Source of the DNA: Sipunculus nudus
Lineage: Eukaryota; Annelida; Sipuncula; Golfingiida; Sipunculidae
Assembly: GCA_026874595.1 (NCBI GenBank)
Contig: CM049318.1
Location: 10,583,241 to 10,647,240, forward strand
Direction: 5' to 3'
Length of the DNA stretch: 64,000 nt
Part shown: positions 45,337 through 56,100 of the stretch, in pieces
Layout of the letters: the number at the start of each line of letters is the position of its first letter
Numbering within the stretch: position 1 is the stretch's first letter
The notes under the pieces: model-generated
Told to the model about the DNA's origin: nothing
The model's database searches: none
What the model saw: the letters and a program-made list of their open reading frames with translations, nothing else
Program-made: the position numbers and the translations under genes

Positions 45337-47208
45337 ATACACCGGCTTTTATAGTAATCTCAAAAACGTTCTTTAAATTTACAATACGTTTTTACAAGAA
45401 CTGAGAATTATTGGCAAACATTGATAAAATATGAGTATTTATATCAGTATAAGCTGTAAAATAAAGATGAAACATTTTAAATATGGCCGATATCATTTTG
45501 CTAGGAATTAATTACATCTCACATTCGCTCGCCAAGGTACAATTGTCATTTAAAATATAGACACATGCAAAACTTTTTCAATAACGTCAGTGCTTGGCTC
45601 GCATAGCTTACTGACGTCTCTCAAACACAACTTATTTACCTCTTAGCCGACAGAGAGCGCCAACTGAAGGAGTAAAGCAGTCCACACTTTTCAATCCGGA
45701 AGAGGTCCACACGATGCAGTCCTTTCTGTCGCCCGTTTCTTTTGGGAGCTCTACAACTCGATTAAACTTTGATCTGACTACAAATTAAATCGAATATAAT
45801 TCTGTGCGCAGTTTACACATAGGCATATCTACACATTGTACTTGGTATGCTGGGTTTGCACACAAGAAAGCAATACGATAAAGCAGGCCTATCGCTGCAC
45901 GCCGTGTGGTTTCTGGCTGATATCAGCTGGCAATAAGCGCCCATTCTGTTGACCCGGAAAATCATACTTTTATATCAATGTATTCTTGATTAGTAAACAA
46001 CTGTCGACTATTCCAATATTTGTATGGTTGATGACGAAACCTAATAAAACTAAATAAGTATATAACCGGTGCGAAAATTCATAACATTCATGGCCCCGTA
46101 ATGATACATTATATAACCCTTATATAACTTAGGAATTCTTAGTAATTTTCTTTCTCCTTACTTATTCTACGTCCATCGACAGATACCCAGTCACTAAAGG
46201 TCTTTTTGTCTAAAGATGTCCATACGTGTTTTAGCCCAGCACCACGGATTTCCTCCTCCATGACGCGATTCTCCAGCGCAGTCTCAAAACCAGGTAAGTT
46301 ACGTCCATTTGACAGGCAGGATAAATTGGCTTCTGCTCTTGTCATGGGGGTCATGATGAGAGTATATTGCTCTGAAAGACGTTAAATGGGTTAAAATATA
46401 AGGGCTGAATCTGACAAATTCAAAAGTTGAGTGTCGATGGTAGAAGACGGAATGGACCATCTGTCATGATACTCAGCTGACGAGCACAACCTGCGACTTA
46501 AAATTAACGGAGAACTTAAGTTATTACAAATCGGTTTTTAGGCTAAAAGGTCGATAACACAAAAGGATTTTCCCGAAGAGTTGATGGATATGGAAGTATT
46601 GTTGAATATTTCAGCATGACTAGGGGCCACCTGAGTTAAAATGGATCCGAAGCGAAGTGCATTATAAAGCAAGACATACATTGTAACTAAAAGGGTGACT
46701 TTTTTCCCCAGATTTCTTTTTGCTAGGTCGAAAATACGTGGCGAGCGCCCCCTAACCCCCCCCCCCCCTAAATTCGCCCCTGCTTAATTCCGAAACATAA
46801 CTTGTTGCCAAACTAATGGACAAGTACGCTGGAATTATCCAGTACTCATATCCTGCTTTTCTAGGAAGTAATATAATAACTTAGTGATACACATTATAAG
46901 CGTATTGTTTACATTTTTGAACAATTTACAACAACTTTTGCCATCAATATGGGCAGAGATGAATAAGAGTTTTGTGAATATTTTGCGAGAAAGTCAGAAC
47001 AAACATTGCCTACCAGTCTGGTGTCAAAGTTGCCCAAAATACATCTTATTAACCTTCCTTTCAGAAATCGAGCTGGTCGAACAAAACTTTAACAGTACAA
47101 ACATCTTGCTGCCAGTGATAGTATAAGGCGGTACGTACCGGTTTTCAAACTTTTCCACTCTGATGCGATGAGGATAACCTGCATTAACGGGACAAAATGA
47201 CGGCTCAT
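42014..47208 (-). CDS. Transmembrane receptor with two CTLDs and long tyrosine-bearing tail (CTLR-2), complete
   Basis: Exons: 47208-47139, 46371-46162, 45777-45640, 45159-44926, 44308-44144, 43309-43232, 43088-42980 and 42608-42014. All junctions are GT/AG with matching phase, and the lengths sum to 1599 nt (532 codons plus stop). Order: signal peptide starting MSRHFVPLMQVILIAS; CTLD 1; CTLD 2; a short juxtamembrane linker with an NSS glycosylation site; one transmembrane helix; a ~200-residue cytoplasmic tail. The ectodomain plan equals that of CTLR-1 on the opposite strand, so the two arose by duplication and lie tail to tail. A cell-surface recognition and signalling role is inferred from domain content. 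The linker exon could be optional because it is phase 1-1. Confidence 0.85.
42980..43309 (-). CDS. CTLR-2 linker exon and transmembrane exon
   Basis: The linker (43309-43232) encodes GEDWTGEERQVNSSSCERQ... in phase 1-1. The transmembrane exon (43088-42980; acceptor tttatttcag) encodes DTRIFLIIVLGVVVLLLL then VSISFNFRQMHILRMRTG. Its donor gtgatg overlaps an in-frame TGA at 42978-42976: splicing removes the stop, and retention gives a receptor with about 15 cytoplasmic residues. Exit phase 2 matches the tail exon. Confidence 0.8.
44144..45159 (-). CDS. CTLR-2 second CTLD (exons 4-5)
   Basis: Exon 4 (45159-44926) contains ECAVCDSWEC, CGTKHWYHAADVC (helix 1) and EYWVGI; exon 5 (44308-44144) contains GACAVLRIGKIKSWLPVSC and YPAICVLHD, completing the C2-C3 and C1-C4 cysteines. 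An extra cysteine (SPCEEYW) and the N-terminal hairpin cysteines match the long-form CTLD. EPN/QPD and WND calcium motifs are absent, so sugar binding is unlikely to be classical. Confidence 0.85.
45283..45334. repeat. (TA)n microsatellite in a CTLR-2 intron
   Basis: About 26 TA units, directly visible. Confidence 0.95.
45640..46371 (-). CDS. CTLR-2 first CTLD (exons 2-3)
   Basis: Exon 2 (46371-46162) encodes YTLIMTPMTRAEANLSC, a short-form start in which the helix-1 cysteine is retained, then HVWTSLDKKTFSDWVSVDG. Exon 3 (45777-45640) has DRKDCIVWTSSGLKSVDC and GALCR, giving all four canonical cysteines. In CTLR-1 the matching domain has lost the outer pair. No calcium-site residues are evident. 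Confidence 0.8.
46740..46795. mobile_element. End fragment of the GCGGATCC MITE-like family
   Basis: C-rich tract, then 'aattcgcccctgctt', the family's right inverted end with one change. Confidence 0.4.
47139..47208 (-). CDS. CTLR-2 exon 1: signal peptide
   Basis: The ATG at 47208-47206 opens MSRHFVPLMQVILIASEWK, with a basic start and a hydrophobic core, and ends in phase 1 at a gtacgt donor. This ATG is chosen because only this frame joins exon 2 in phase; another frame over the same bases is longer but lacks a matching donor. Confidence 0.7.
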
Positions 47209-48748
47209 CGTGTAGTATAGCTATCGGTAGTGCCACACCATGTACTGCTTACTGGATCAATTATGTCTGTTGTTAAAGCAATTGATATAGGTCCGGATGC
47301 GATTATAAAGAGGATGTTGTACTCATGTGATATAAAGAGGATGAAACATGACCGGGGGGCGGAAAAGCGTGAGTGGCAGAAAGAGCTAACATTGGGGAAA
47401 CTAATTTTAATTATAATAGTGAATTTAAAATCTGTGATTGCTTCCATGTTTTAACCTGTTTACGATTTGGCCAAGAAAATTTTTAATTCTTGTATAGTAA
47501 AAAATATGTATATGCTATGCCTTTATTCGTTAATTTCCATTTTACCGGAAGCTTTCTAGATTTAAGGGGTATCTTGCAAGCATAAACGCATAAATCTGAG
47601 GTCATAATATATGATGAGTTGTTTAAAGGGCGTTTCGCCATGGACCTTTTTACCACCACGCCACATTCATGCTACATGATGGCAGCCCACGAACGAAAAC
47701 AAGGTATCCCACGCCTGCAGGATCTTGCTATGAAACGAGGACAATGGGCTCTTATGATAACGAATTGGTAAAAGTCCTTGGCATTTCAGGTTAAATAAAC
47801 AGCGAGGCCAGTGATGTAAATGGTTTCAGTTGTTTTAATAGTTATATATGCCGTCCTGTTTTAATTTAAACATACTCCTTCCATTATCTGTGTTACAGCT
47901 CAAAAGTAAACCCTATTTTCCTTGTATACTTGTCTTTATTTGAACATATGAAATATTGTGTATATCCCCCTTCTGCTTTTTAAGCCTCCCCCGGCAATTT
48001 TTTTTCATTATATGTGACGTCACCTATCGTGAAATAAATGTATGCAATTATGTATGATCAGGCAGTGCTCATATATAACCAAGCTGCTAGGGTTTATAAC
48101 CTTTGATTAGGCGGGTCCTACAGCTTGCAATATCACATAGGACAATTAAGCTGGCGTTATTAGATTTTATCACTATTGACGCGGTAACTACGTGTACTTG
48201 CGAGCAAGTATAAATGAATATTGTTACAGAGGACCTGATCTTTTAGCATTGCGTCATTTCCATGTCTGAGTGTTAAGGATAAGACTTAATCTTGTGGTTT
48301 AACTGTAGCTGAATGTATCACACAGTGAATTTTTATTATGCAAGAAAACTTTCAGTTTCTTATTAAACCACCAGGTTAAAAATAGATTAAACAAATAAAT
48401 AAGATAAGAAGCTACAAACGTAATCAGAGACCACATATATCCCTCCACTAACCAACCAACGATGATGATAAATAATAACATATTCAGTTAAACGCTAACG
48501 AACAAATCAACCGACCGATGATGATAAAATTCTTCCTAGTGGAGATAAAATCACCATGGGCACTTATATGGGCAATCATAGTAAACAAAGATGCAGCTCA
48601 GCAGAAAAAAACCAACTCGCCAAAGAAAGCAACAGTTTCCTAGAATAAAACGTTGTGCATATAACATTTTGAAGTACAAATGCTAGTGGAAGTAAATAAA
48701 AATACGCCTGTCATTTCATATTTCGCGGATTAACTGCATACTACAAAC

Positions 48749-48900
48749 CAGAAGCGAATCCAGGCGGAAGGTCCAGGGGTCCTGACCCCCCCCCCCCCCT
48801 CCTTCCCTTTTTTTATCCACCGCAACCTTTTTTAAAGAGTTTCAAACAATATTTTGCGGCCTGGAGCCCCATTATCCTGACCTGTAAAATTTTTACATAT
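48749..48900. mobile_element. GCGGATCC MITE-like element
   Basis: It opens 'ccagaagcgaatccagg', then 'tcctgacccccccc', 'gcaacctttttta' and 'gcggcctggagcccc', matching the copies at 9319 and 12848. The far end has decayed. Confidence 0.55.
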
Positions 48901-49662
48901 TTATGTAAACCCTCTTAGATAAGCTAGGCATAAGTTGATTTGAACTATACCTTTGTCCATTCTGTGAACTTGTCCTTCCTTCCTACGATCAGTTTACTCT
49001 CCACTTCCGTCAGTTTACTGTCCGAACCTTAAAATCTAGGACATTCAAACTTCCCATTGGCCCATGTGCTGATGTCATCAAGCAAAAGAACATGTTTCAG
49101 TGCCTGCCTTAGTAAAATTCATACAAAAGGGGCAGTATTTTCATGAACAGTTGGATGGGATGTTATATAACAAAAGTGCTTTTTCATTTTGATTTCTAAA
49201 AATGACAGTGTCATCTACGACTTTCTAATTTCTGAGCACTGTTGTGGATACCTTGGTATCGCACGGATGTCCTGTTCTGTGTGGACGCCGTGGTGTTGTT
49301 AATGTCTGCAGTTGCACCACTTTGACGCATGTTACCGCTTTTCAGGAGTCCTGTAAGACTCGTCACCGCTCTTCATGAAGGACTCGATTATGAAATTTTC
49401 ACGTTTTCTCGTCAACCAAGGGGATACGGAGATTCAGCAGTTTTGGGTCGTCCTCCCCCACAAGAAACCGTCGACTTTTTTTTGTGAAGGGAAAGGACTT
49501 TCTATTTATTCGCATACCCGTTGTGTTACTATGGACCAGGTGAGAATCTTCAGTTGAACATTTTGACTTGAGTTAAGTATTTACTCAGTTGCAGCCATTT
49601 CAAGAAACTCTGTTTAGTATTCATTTTGTATTAATCTTTTATTATTTGTTATTATAAATATT

Positions 49663-49663
49663 G

Positions 49664-49721
<58 letters not shown>
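49663..49721. repeat. (TA)n microsatellite
   Basis: Interrupted TA run of about 59 bp. Confidence 0.9.
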
Positions 49722-49723
<2 letters not shown>

Positions 49724-50004
49724 TGGTGCACCATTTTGTCCTTGTTGCGTTTATTTGAGAATATGTGTTTGATTTTTTGTGTTATGGTTCGGCCAGTCAG
49801 ATTTGAAAGAGAACCGTTACAGCATTTTCTTGTTATGTCCGCCGTCCACGTCGCGCACACGTGACATAGGAATACCAAGCCACTCAAATCACAGTTCGAT
49901 ATCACTGGGTACTCAGCAATATCACTTGTATATTCACAGGTTTCCAACCAACAACAGTTCCTCGCTGGAGTACTTGTTGGCCCCACAGTTCACGCAGCAC
50001 TTAC

Positions 50005-50310
50005 TGATAGGCACACAGTTTTTTTCTGTCTGAACTTAGAAACAAAGTATTTCACATTTGATATCTCCTGGAATAATCCGACACTGGATATCTGAATATG
50101 CTCCACACAACTATATTCAGTACCTCGCGTGCTCAAAACATAGATAAGTAGCCAAATATCTAGTCCGTCGGTATTCGCGATATCAGCTCTGAAGTCCTTT
50201 ATAGGGGTATATACGTGGCCTTCCCCACATACTGACTGTTGAAGCTTATAGAAATCATCTCTCAGCTTTCCAGACTCTCTGATGAACGCAGACTTGCCTC
50301 TAGACTGCAT
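50005..50310 (-). CDS. First coding exon of an unrecognised gene
   Basis: The ATG at 50310-50308 opens 102 codons (starts MQSRGKSAFIRESGKLRDDF, ends ...KKTVCLS) to a consensus gtaagt donor at 50004, leaving in phase 0. A TATA box lies about 70 bp upstream, so the 5' leader would be only ~40 nt. The protein has no signal peptide or membrane segment and no domain I can name; it is mixed-charge and looks globular. Downstream exons were not found and should lie below 50000. If splicing fails, the frame stops seven bases later. The promoter is stronger evidence for a gene than the protein is. Confidence 0.4.
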
Positions 50311-50375
50311 AAAATTGTCAGGCTACACAAATCTAGTGTAATCGGGCAATTGTAGCGAATTTCTTCTCAACCCCG

Positions 50376-50426
50376 GTTTATATGTGCTTGCTGACGTCAC
50401 AAGTCCCGGCCGTCTTCTGGCCAATC
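50376..50426 (-). promoter_or_regulatory. TATA / CRE / CCAAT promoter
   Basis: On the minus strand, attgg (inverted CCAAT, 50425-50421), the full CRE palindrome tgacgtca (50399-50392) and tataaa (50382-50377) occur in promoter order and spacing, with transcription expected to start near 50350. The CRE suggests cAMP/CREB-family or stress control; that is inference. Confidence 0.6.
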
Positions 50427-50429
50427 ATC

Positions 50430-52370
50430 GCACTCCAATAAGCCGACCGTCAATAATTACATGAATATAAGGCTGGACACGCCTCCGGAGAACAAACCCT
50501 GAAAAATGCAAACTAAGCAGGTGTTCGTCCTTTGAAGTCTACAATAAACAACGTTACTATAGAGATCTTCTATACAGAGATGGTTCCCACGAAATAATCT
50601 GTACTGAAATTAACGTCAAACGAGGCACGTGTGCTCTCTAGATACATTCTCACGCTAACATCTAAACATGATATACCATTTTAATGTACAATAAATTATA
50701 AAAACAATCCTCTAGTTATACTCTCTACTTGAACATGCGATACAATAACAAAAGTTACAGTCCTCTGTTGACAATCAATTGTATACACGCCTGTAGAAAA
50801 GAAAATGTAGCCTTTAGAAAAATATATTTAGGCCTATTTTAAAACCTACAGGACCGCAGGACTAAAAACTATTAAAAAAAATTGAAAAATTGAACAAACA
50901 CATCTGAGAACGGGAAAACAAAGTTGAACCATGTTAAGTGTTTTATTTTTTATTTTATTTTTTTAACTTAATGACACACATTGCATTATAAAATATTATA
51001 TTGCTCAAGATTGGTCAGTAAATGGTATGATCAAACATGCTGTGAGAGAGCAAATGGTGATTATTCAGTATTCAGAACTTTTCAGATGTCGTATTTCGTG
51101 CATGTAGGTATTCTAATATGACAAAGGTACAATAAGAGTACCTCCGATACAGATTCAGCGCCAGCGGAAGATTTTAATTTAGGTTAATAGTAGTCGAAAG
51201 AAGAATATTCCAAAATGGATATCACATACACACACTGTGACACAATCAAAAGTAATATAAAATATGTGTTAACAACCTCACGGACCCAGTCGTAGGCATT
51301 TACGCTGGAGTGACTAATGAAAAATAATCCAATCTATATATTTTAATTCAAGAATACGATTAGGATCACATCGCACATGAACACGAGAACACACAAGTTC
51401 CAGCTCATTTAAACATTTTAGTAGAAAAGGTACCTGCCCCTCCCAAACAACCAGATAAAGTAATATGTAGAAAGCCATTTTGTAACATGTCTGGAAATGC
51501 CTTGTGACTTCTGTTTCAAATTAAACCGTGAAATCTTAGAAAAAATACTCGAAATACCTTGTGTTCAATTTACATTTCTTACATAGTGGTTGATCACTGG
51601 TTTCAACTATCCAATCATTTTTATAGCTTGCATGGTTTAGTTAATATCGCTTTCAGGAATTTTGCACAGGCAAAAACTGTTCCGATCAATAAGGTCGGAA
51701 TTTTACGGGTTCCAAAGTTAGCCAGACCCTCGATTCCTAGCTTGCACTGGTCTAAACATTCTTGGCCCTATGCCAACACCCTCAGGTGGGGATACTTTTG
51801 CAAACCTTGAAGATTTACAAAGAATGTAGCGTGACTACGGCTTAAAGGAGTATTGGTTCAAATAAGATAAAGCATGCATTACAGTTGGTCAACTTAGCAA
51901 ATACACATTGAACCTTCTTCATAGTTCATAGAAGGCATGAATGTTATATGTGGCATCTAGCATCTAAAAGCTGAACCAGGTAACTTTAAATTAGCAAACT
52001 GACTCATTTTCCATACACTGCAGTTTTTTTTACTGGTCCTAAGTTATAAAATGCGGTAAAATTCATTCGAAATGGAAACTTTCATTCATGTTAAAAAAAA
52101 GTCTTTAACATTGGTAATGAACGATATGTCAATTTGTACAGGTGTCTGTATGTTCTCTCGGCTTCTCTCATTGTTTGGCCTAACCAGGTTCTTTGGAAAT
52201 GCAAAGTAAATTTTCTATTATAAAAAAAAAATTGACTAAAAAAAAGATTGTTTTTTCCAGGGTCTACATATTCAGTTTTTTTAAGTGTTTCTGCATCATA
52301 TATTATTCGGAACTCAGATAATCTTTATCTCCAGCTTAGTAAGTGCACCTTGAAACATTTGCCGGACAGC
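50430..52370. other. Intergenic, no gene recognised
   Basis: AT-rich sequence. No exon with matching splice signals was recognised on either strand, and no structured repeat was seen apart from homopolymer runs. Confidence 0.45.
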
Positions 52371-53161
52371 TTAGCTGAAGTAGCTGGAGTCTGAGTGCCA
52401 CTTCCTCAGACTGATTTTATGAGGAATTTTCACTTCATGGCGTTCTCCTTTTTCATGTTTCTGTGGTGCACATCTGAACGTGAAGGAACATTCAAAAGAT
52501 CCATCAACTTCCACGACTTGTTTCAGTTTAATCAACGCCACAGGCTTTCGTGGAATCGGCTCGTTGTATCCTTGGTAAGGCTTTGTCACCTGTTAAAGAA
52601 ATATTTCTTATTTTGGACAACAGAATTAAATATTATTTAGTATGGTCATTGTAATCATATACTTGTATAAATTATAAAACTACCCATTCTTTAGCAGTTT
52701 CATATGGCCGTCCCACAAACCACAGGAACAATTACTCGAAATACGTCTCAGAGTTATAGCGATTTGAACAGCACTGTATTTCAAGGTATTAAAAGAAAGG
52801 CACACCAGTTGTAAAGGTAGACTGGAGAGCATACCTGCCCCATGCCCTTTAGATTAAACTCAAAATCCCTTTTTTTCATAAAATCCTAAGAAAACTTCAT
52901 AGAAATATATCCGTAGCTGTTTCAGATATTTTGCATAAAAATAAACAATTTCCATAAAACTCAAGTGCTCGATGTTGTTCTTTTTTTTCTTACCATTAGG
53001 TTTTTGCTGACTCTGTGGGCTAAGTCAGTGTCTCGTATCACCCACTCTTCCTGGTCAAACAAATCAATACCGATTTCCATCTCAATCAAGAATGGGTTGT
53101 TTTCTTTCCCGAAGAAGGAGACTAACTCATTTTCGTTGTCAAGGCCGCAAAATAGTGGACT
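52371..53161 (-). CDS. Last two exons of the ZU5-type receptor: UPA-like end
   Basis: Exon 13 (53161-52994; acceptor cttacag; donor gtaaga) encodes ...LFCGLDNENELVSFFG... and exon 14 (52589-52371; acceptor taacag) encodes ...EVDGSFECSFTFRC... ending SDSSYFS and a stop. The 'FECSFTF' strand and the preceding acidic region recall the UPA domain that follows ZU5. They are joined to exon 12 because a gtaagc donor at 57951 and all phases agree, and because no start or promoter is seen between them. Confidence 0.65.
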
Positions 53162-56100
53162 CTGTAAGTTACGAGATACAGAATACATTAACCTTAAGAC
53201 AATCAGTGAAATCAAGATTCTTTTCTATCAAATATGTAGCCGCCTGATGGTATGATGGTGAAATAAATAAAATTTAATAGTAACCAAACAGTGTAAGTGA
53301 AGGATTTTTAGTTATCTCTTTCCCCTGCAAAAATGTACCTAAGTATAACACTATTAGTCAGGAATAATGTTAATGTTAACCAACGTGACCTCTCACCAAT
53401 CAGGACATTGTTGCACATGATAAACATTCTGCTGTGTTCTAGATAAAGGAATTGTCATATTCAAGTTTGATATGTATGATTTTGTAATTTTACAACATGT
53501 CAGATATACGTCATCATGACAAACAAATTCCAATTCTTGGTGAATTCACAACTGCGATTGAACACAAAAACAAAATCACAATCGCTACAGTCCTGGTATC
53601 AAGCGGAAAATCAGGATCACTGATAAGATATCAGAAAGCTCTGGAACTGGGAATTGTAAACACAATCAACAAGCTTGAAGTACAGCCTATACATACAAAC
53701 TGAAACCATCTGAGCTATTCACAGGTATTAGAAAGCTTAAAGATACACAGATTAAACTTAGTGTGGATCCAACAGTCAAACCAGTTGCACAAACTTATCG
53801 CAGAAAACCATTTCATTTAAAAAGAAAATATGTGACAAACTCAGACAAATGGAAGAACAGCACTTGATAGAGCCAGTTGAAGGCCCAACACCCTGGGTAG
53901 TACCGCTAGTCTGTGTACCCAAACAGAAAAACCCTGAGGACATTCGTTTGTGTTTAAACATGCGTGCACCGACCACAGCCATTCAAAGGACCAGACATAT
54001 TACACCACACCTAGATGACCTGATTGCTGATCTGAATGGTGCTGCTATAATTCTCAAAACTTGACATGGATCAAGCATATTATCAACTAGAACTGCATAA
54101 AGAATCGCGTTATCTCACAACTTTTGCATCACCGCTAGGCTTGAGAAGAATTAAACGCTTAGTATTCGGTGTGAACTATGCTTTAGAAATATTTCAAGAT
54201 GCTATCTCTAAAGTTTTGAGTGGACTTAAAGGTGTCATTAATGTATGAGATGACATCGTTGTATTAGTTGCCAAACAAGATGAACATGATCAGAACCTTG
54301 AAGCAGACTTGAACAGTACGGCTCAACGTTAAATGTAAATAAGTGTAAGTTCCACAAGGACGAAGTGACGTTCTTCGGCTTCATGTTCAACAAGAATGGA
54401 ATCGCACCTGACACCACAAAAGTTGAAGCCATCAAACAGACAAAACCACCAACATCGCCAACCGAAGCCAGAAGTTTTCTTGGAAAGACAAATTACCTGT
54501 CCCAATTCATTTCGGATTATTCAACCATTTCAAAACCATTCCGTAACCTCACCAGGCAACAAACAAAATGGCGGTGGACTGAACAAGAACAAAATGCATT
54601 TGATAAGTTGAAGCTTACACTTGCCAGCAGTAAAGTTCTTGCCTACTTTGACCTGAACTTGTAAACTGAATTCGTTGTGGATGCAAGCCCGGTAGGTGTC
54701 GCTGCAATTCTGCTGCAGTGTCAAATTGATGGTTCATATAGACCGTTAGTGTATGGAAGCAGAGCACTCAGAGACGTAGAAAGTCGTTATTCACAAACGA
54801 ACGAGAAGCGCTCGGTATTGTTTGGGAGTGCGAGATTTCCATACATACATATATGGAGCAGATTTCGATCTTGTGACCGATCATAAACCCCTGGGCCCAG
54901 GTTCATTAAACCTACTTAAGCCTGTTATTCCGCGTTTTTGACTCAAGTCATTTTTGTCGAGCTTTAAGTCAGTTTCATTAAAAATAACGTTAGTGACTTA
55001 AGTCACCTGGCGGGCTGAAATGCTAAGCCTGCACCGAGGAGGCTTAACTCTGTGTTTTATGGGTGTATAGCACATTATATCACTTGCACTCGTTGCATGT
55101 GACCATACGGCCATCTGTCGAGCGTGGTACGGTACGTCATAGGCGACAATGACGTCACGCCACGTGCCATTTTCCTGAAAGGTATCCGTAAACCAAAGAA
55201 TAGATCATGGGGGTTGTTGTTCGTTTTGTACAGTCAAGTACAGCAATACCACGATGTCCACACTGTTTTTTAAACTATTCATTTAAAAAGATCCCAGGAA
55301 TAACACAGGGTTAATTAAAATTCCATGTCACTATCTTCCGCAATAGGTGGCGTTGAAAAGGGGATTTCCAAGGTTCAGACTGACTTAGCAAAATCGCGTT
55401 TAGTGAAACTGACTTATCTCGCGGGCTTACGTTAGCCGACTTGGGAGGCGTTTCGGTAAAATTTGACTTAAGCCATACGCATTTTTAGTGAAACTGGGCC
55501 CTGGAGCTAATCCTGAACAATCCATACTCAAAACGTCCAGCTAGAATTGAACGATAGGGTCTTCGTCTCTCCGAGTACAAATTCAACGTAATCTACCGAC
55601 CTGGTAAAAACAACTCGGCTGACTTTTTGTCTCGAAATCCTTATGTGACTCATGCAAGTGATAAAATGGCAGAACAGTATGTACATTTCCTCACAAATCA
55701 AGCTATGCCATTAGTTCTCTCACTTCAAGAAGTTGAGATCACAACTGAACTTGACCCTACACTACAGGCAGTGAAATTAGCTCTTCACAGTGGTAACTGG
55801 CATAAAGCAAAACAAATGTCAGATGTCAACATGAAAGATTTTAAATGTGCTACACACAGTACGACATGATCTGACCATAACTGACAATTATCAAGACCGT
55901 GTTAATTTCATTGTGTTAAACGACAACCGTATAGTTAAATCAAAGTCACTGCAGAGCAGAGTGATTCAGTTGGCCCATGAAGGTCATCAAGGTATTGTCA
56001 CAGCTCCTACAAACAAAAGTTTGGTTTCCCGGTGTCAACAAACTCGTAGAGGATGCATGCCAAAACTGTCTACCATGTCAATCATCAATACCTGCAAAGA

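Larger units (their letters stand above)
47209..49990. other. Intergenic, no gene recognised
   Basis: It contains a GCGGATCC element (48749) and a (TA)n tract. A plus-strand stretch at about 49336-49540 has an acceptor-like cgcttttcag, an open frame and a gtgaga donor, and could be an exon, but the protein is not recognised. CTLR-2 promoter elements were not clear upstream of 47208. Confidence 0.4.

Noticed and set aside
49720-49986. 88-codon minus-strand frame rich in cysteine
   Set aside because: No domain, start context or splice signals; it lies just past the donor of the 50310 exon and looks like chance.
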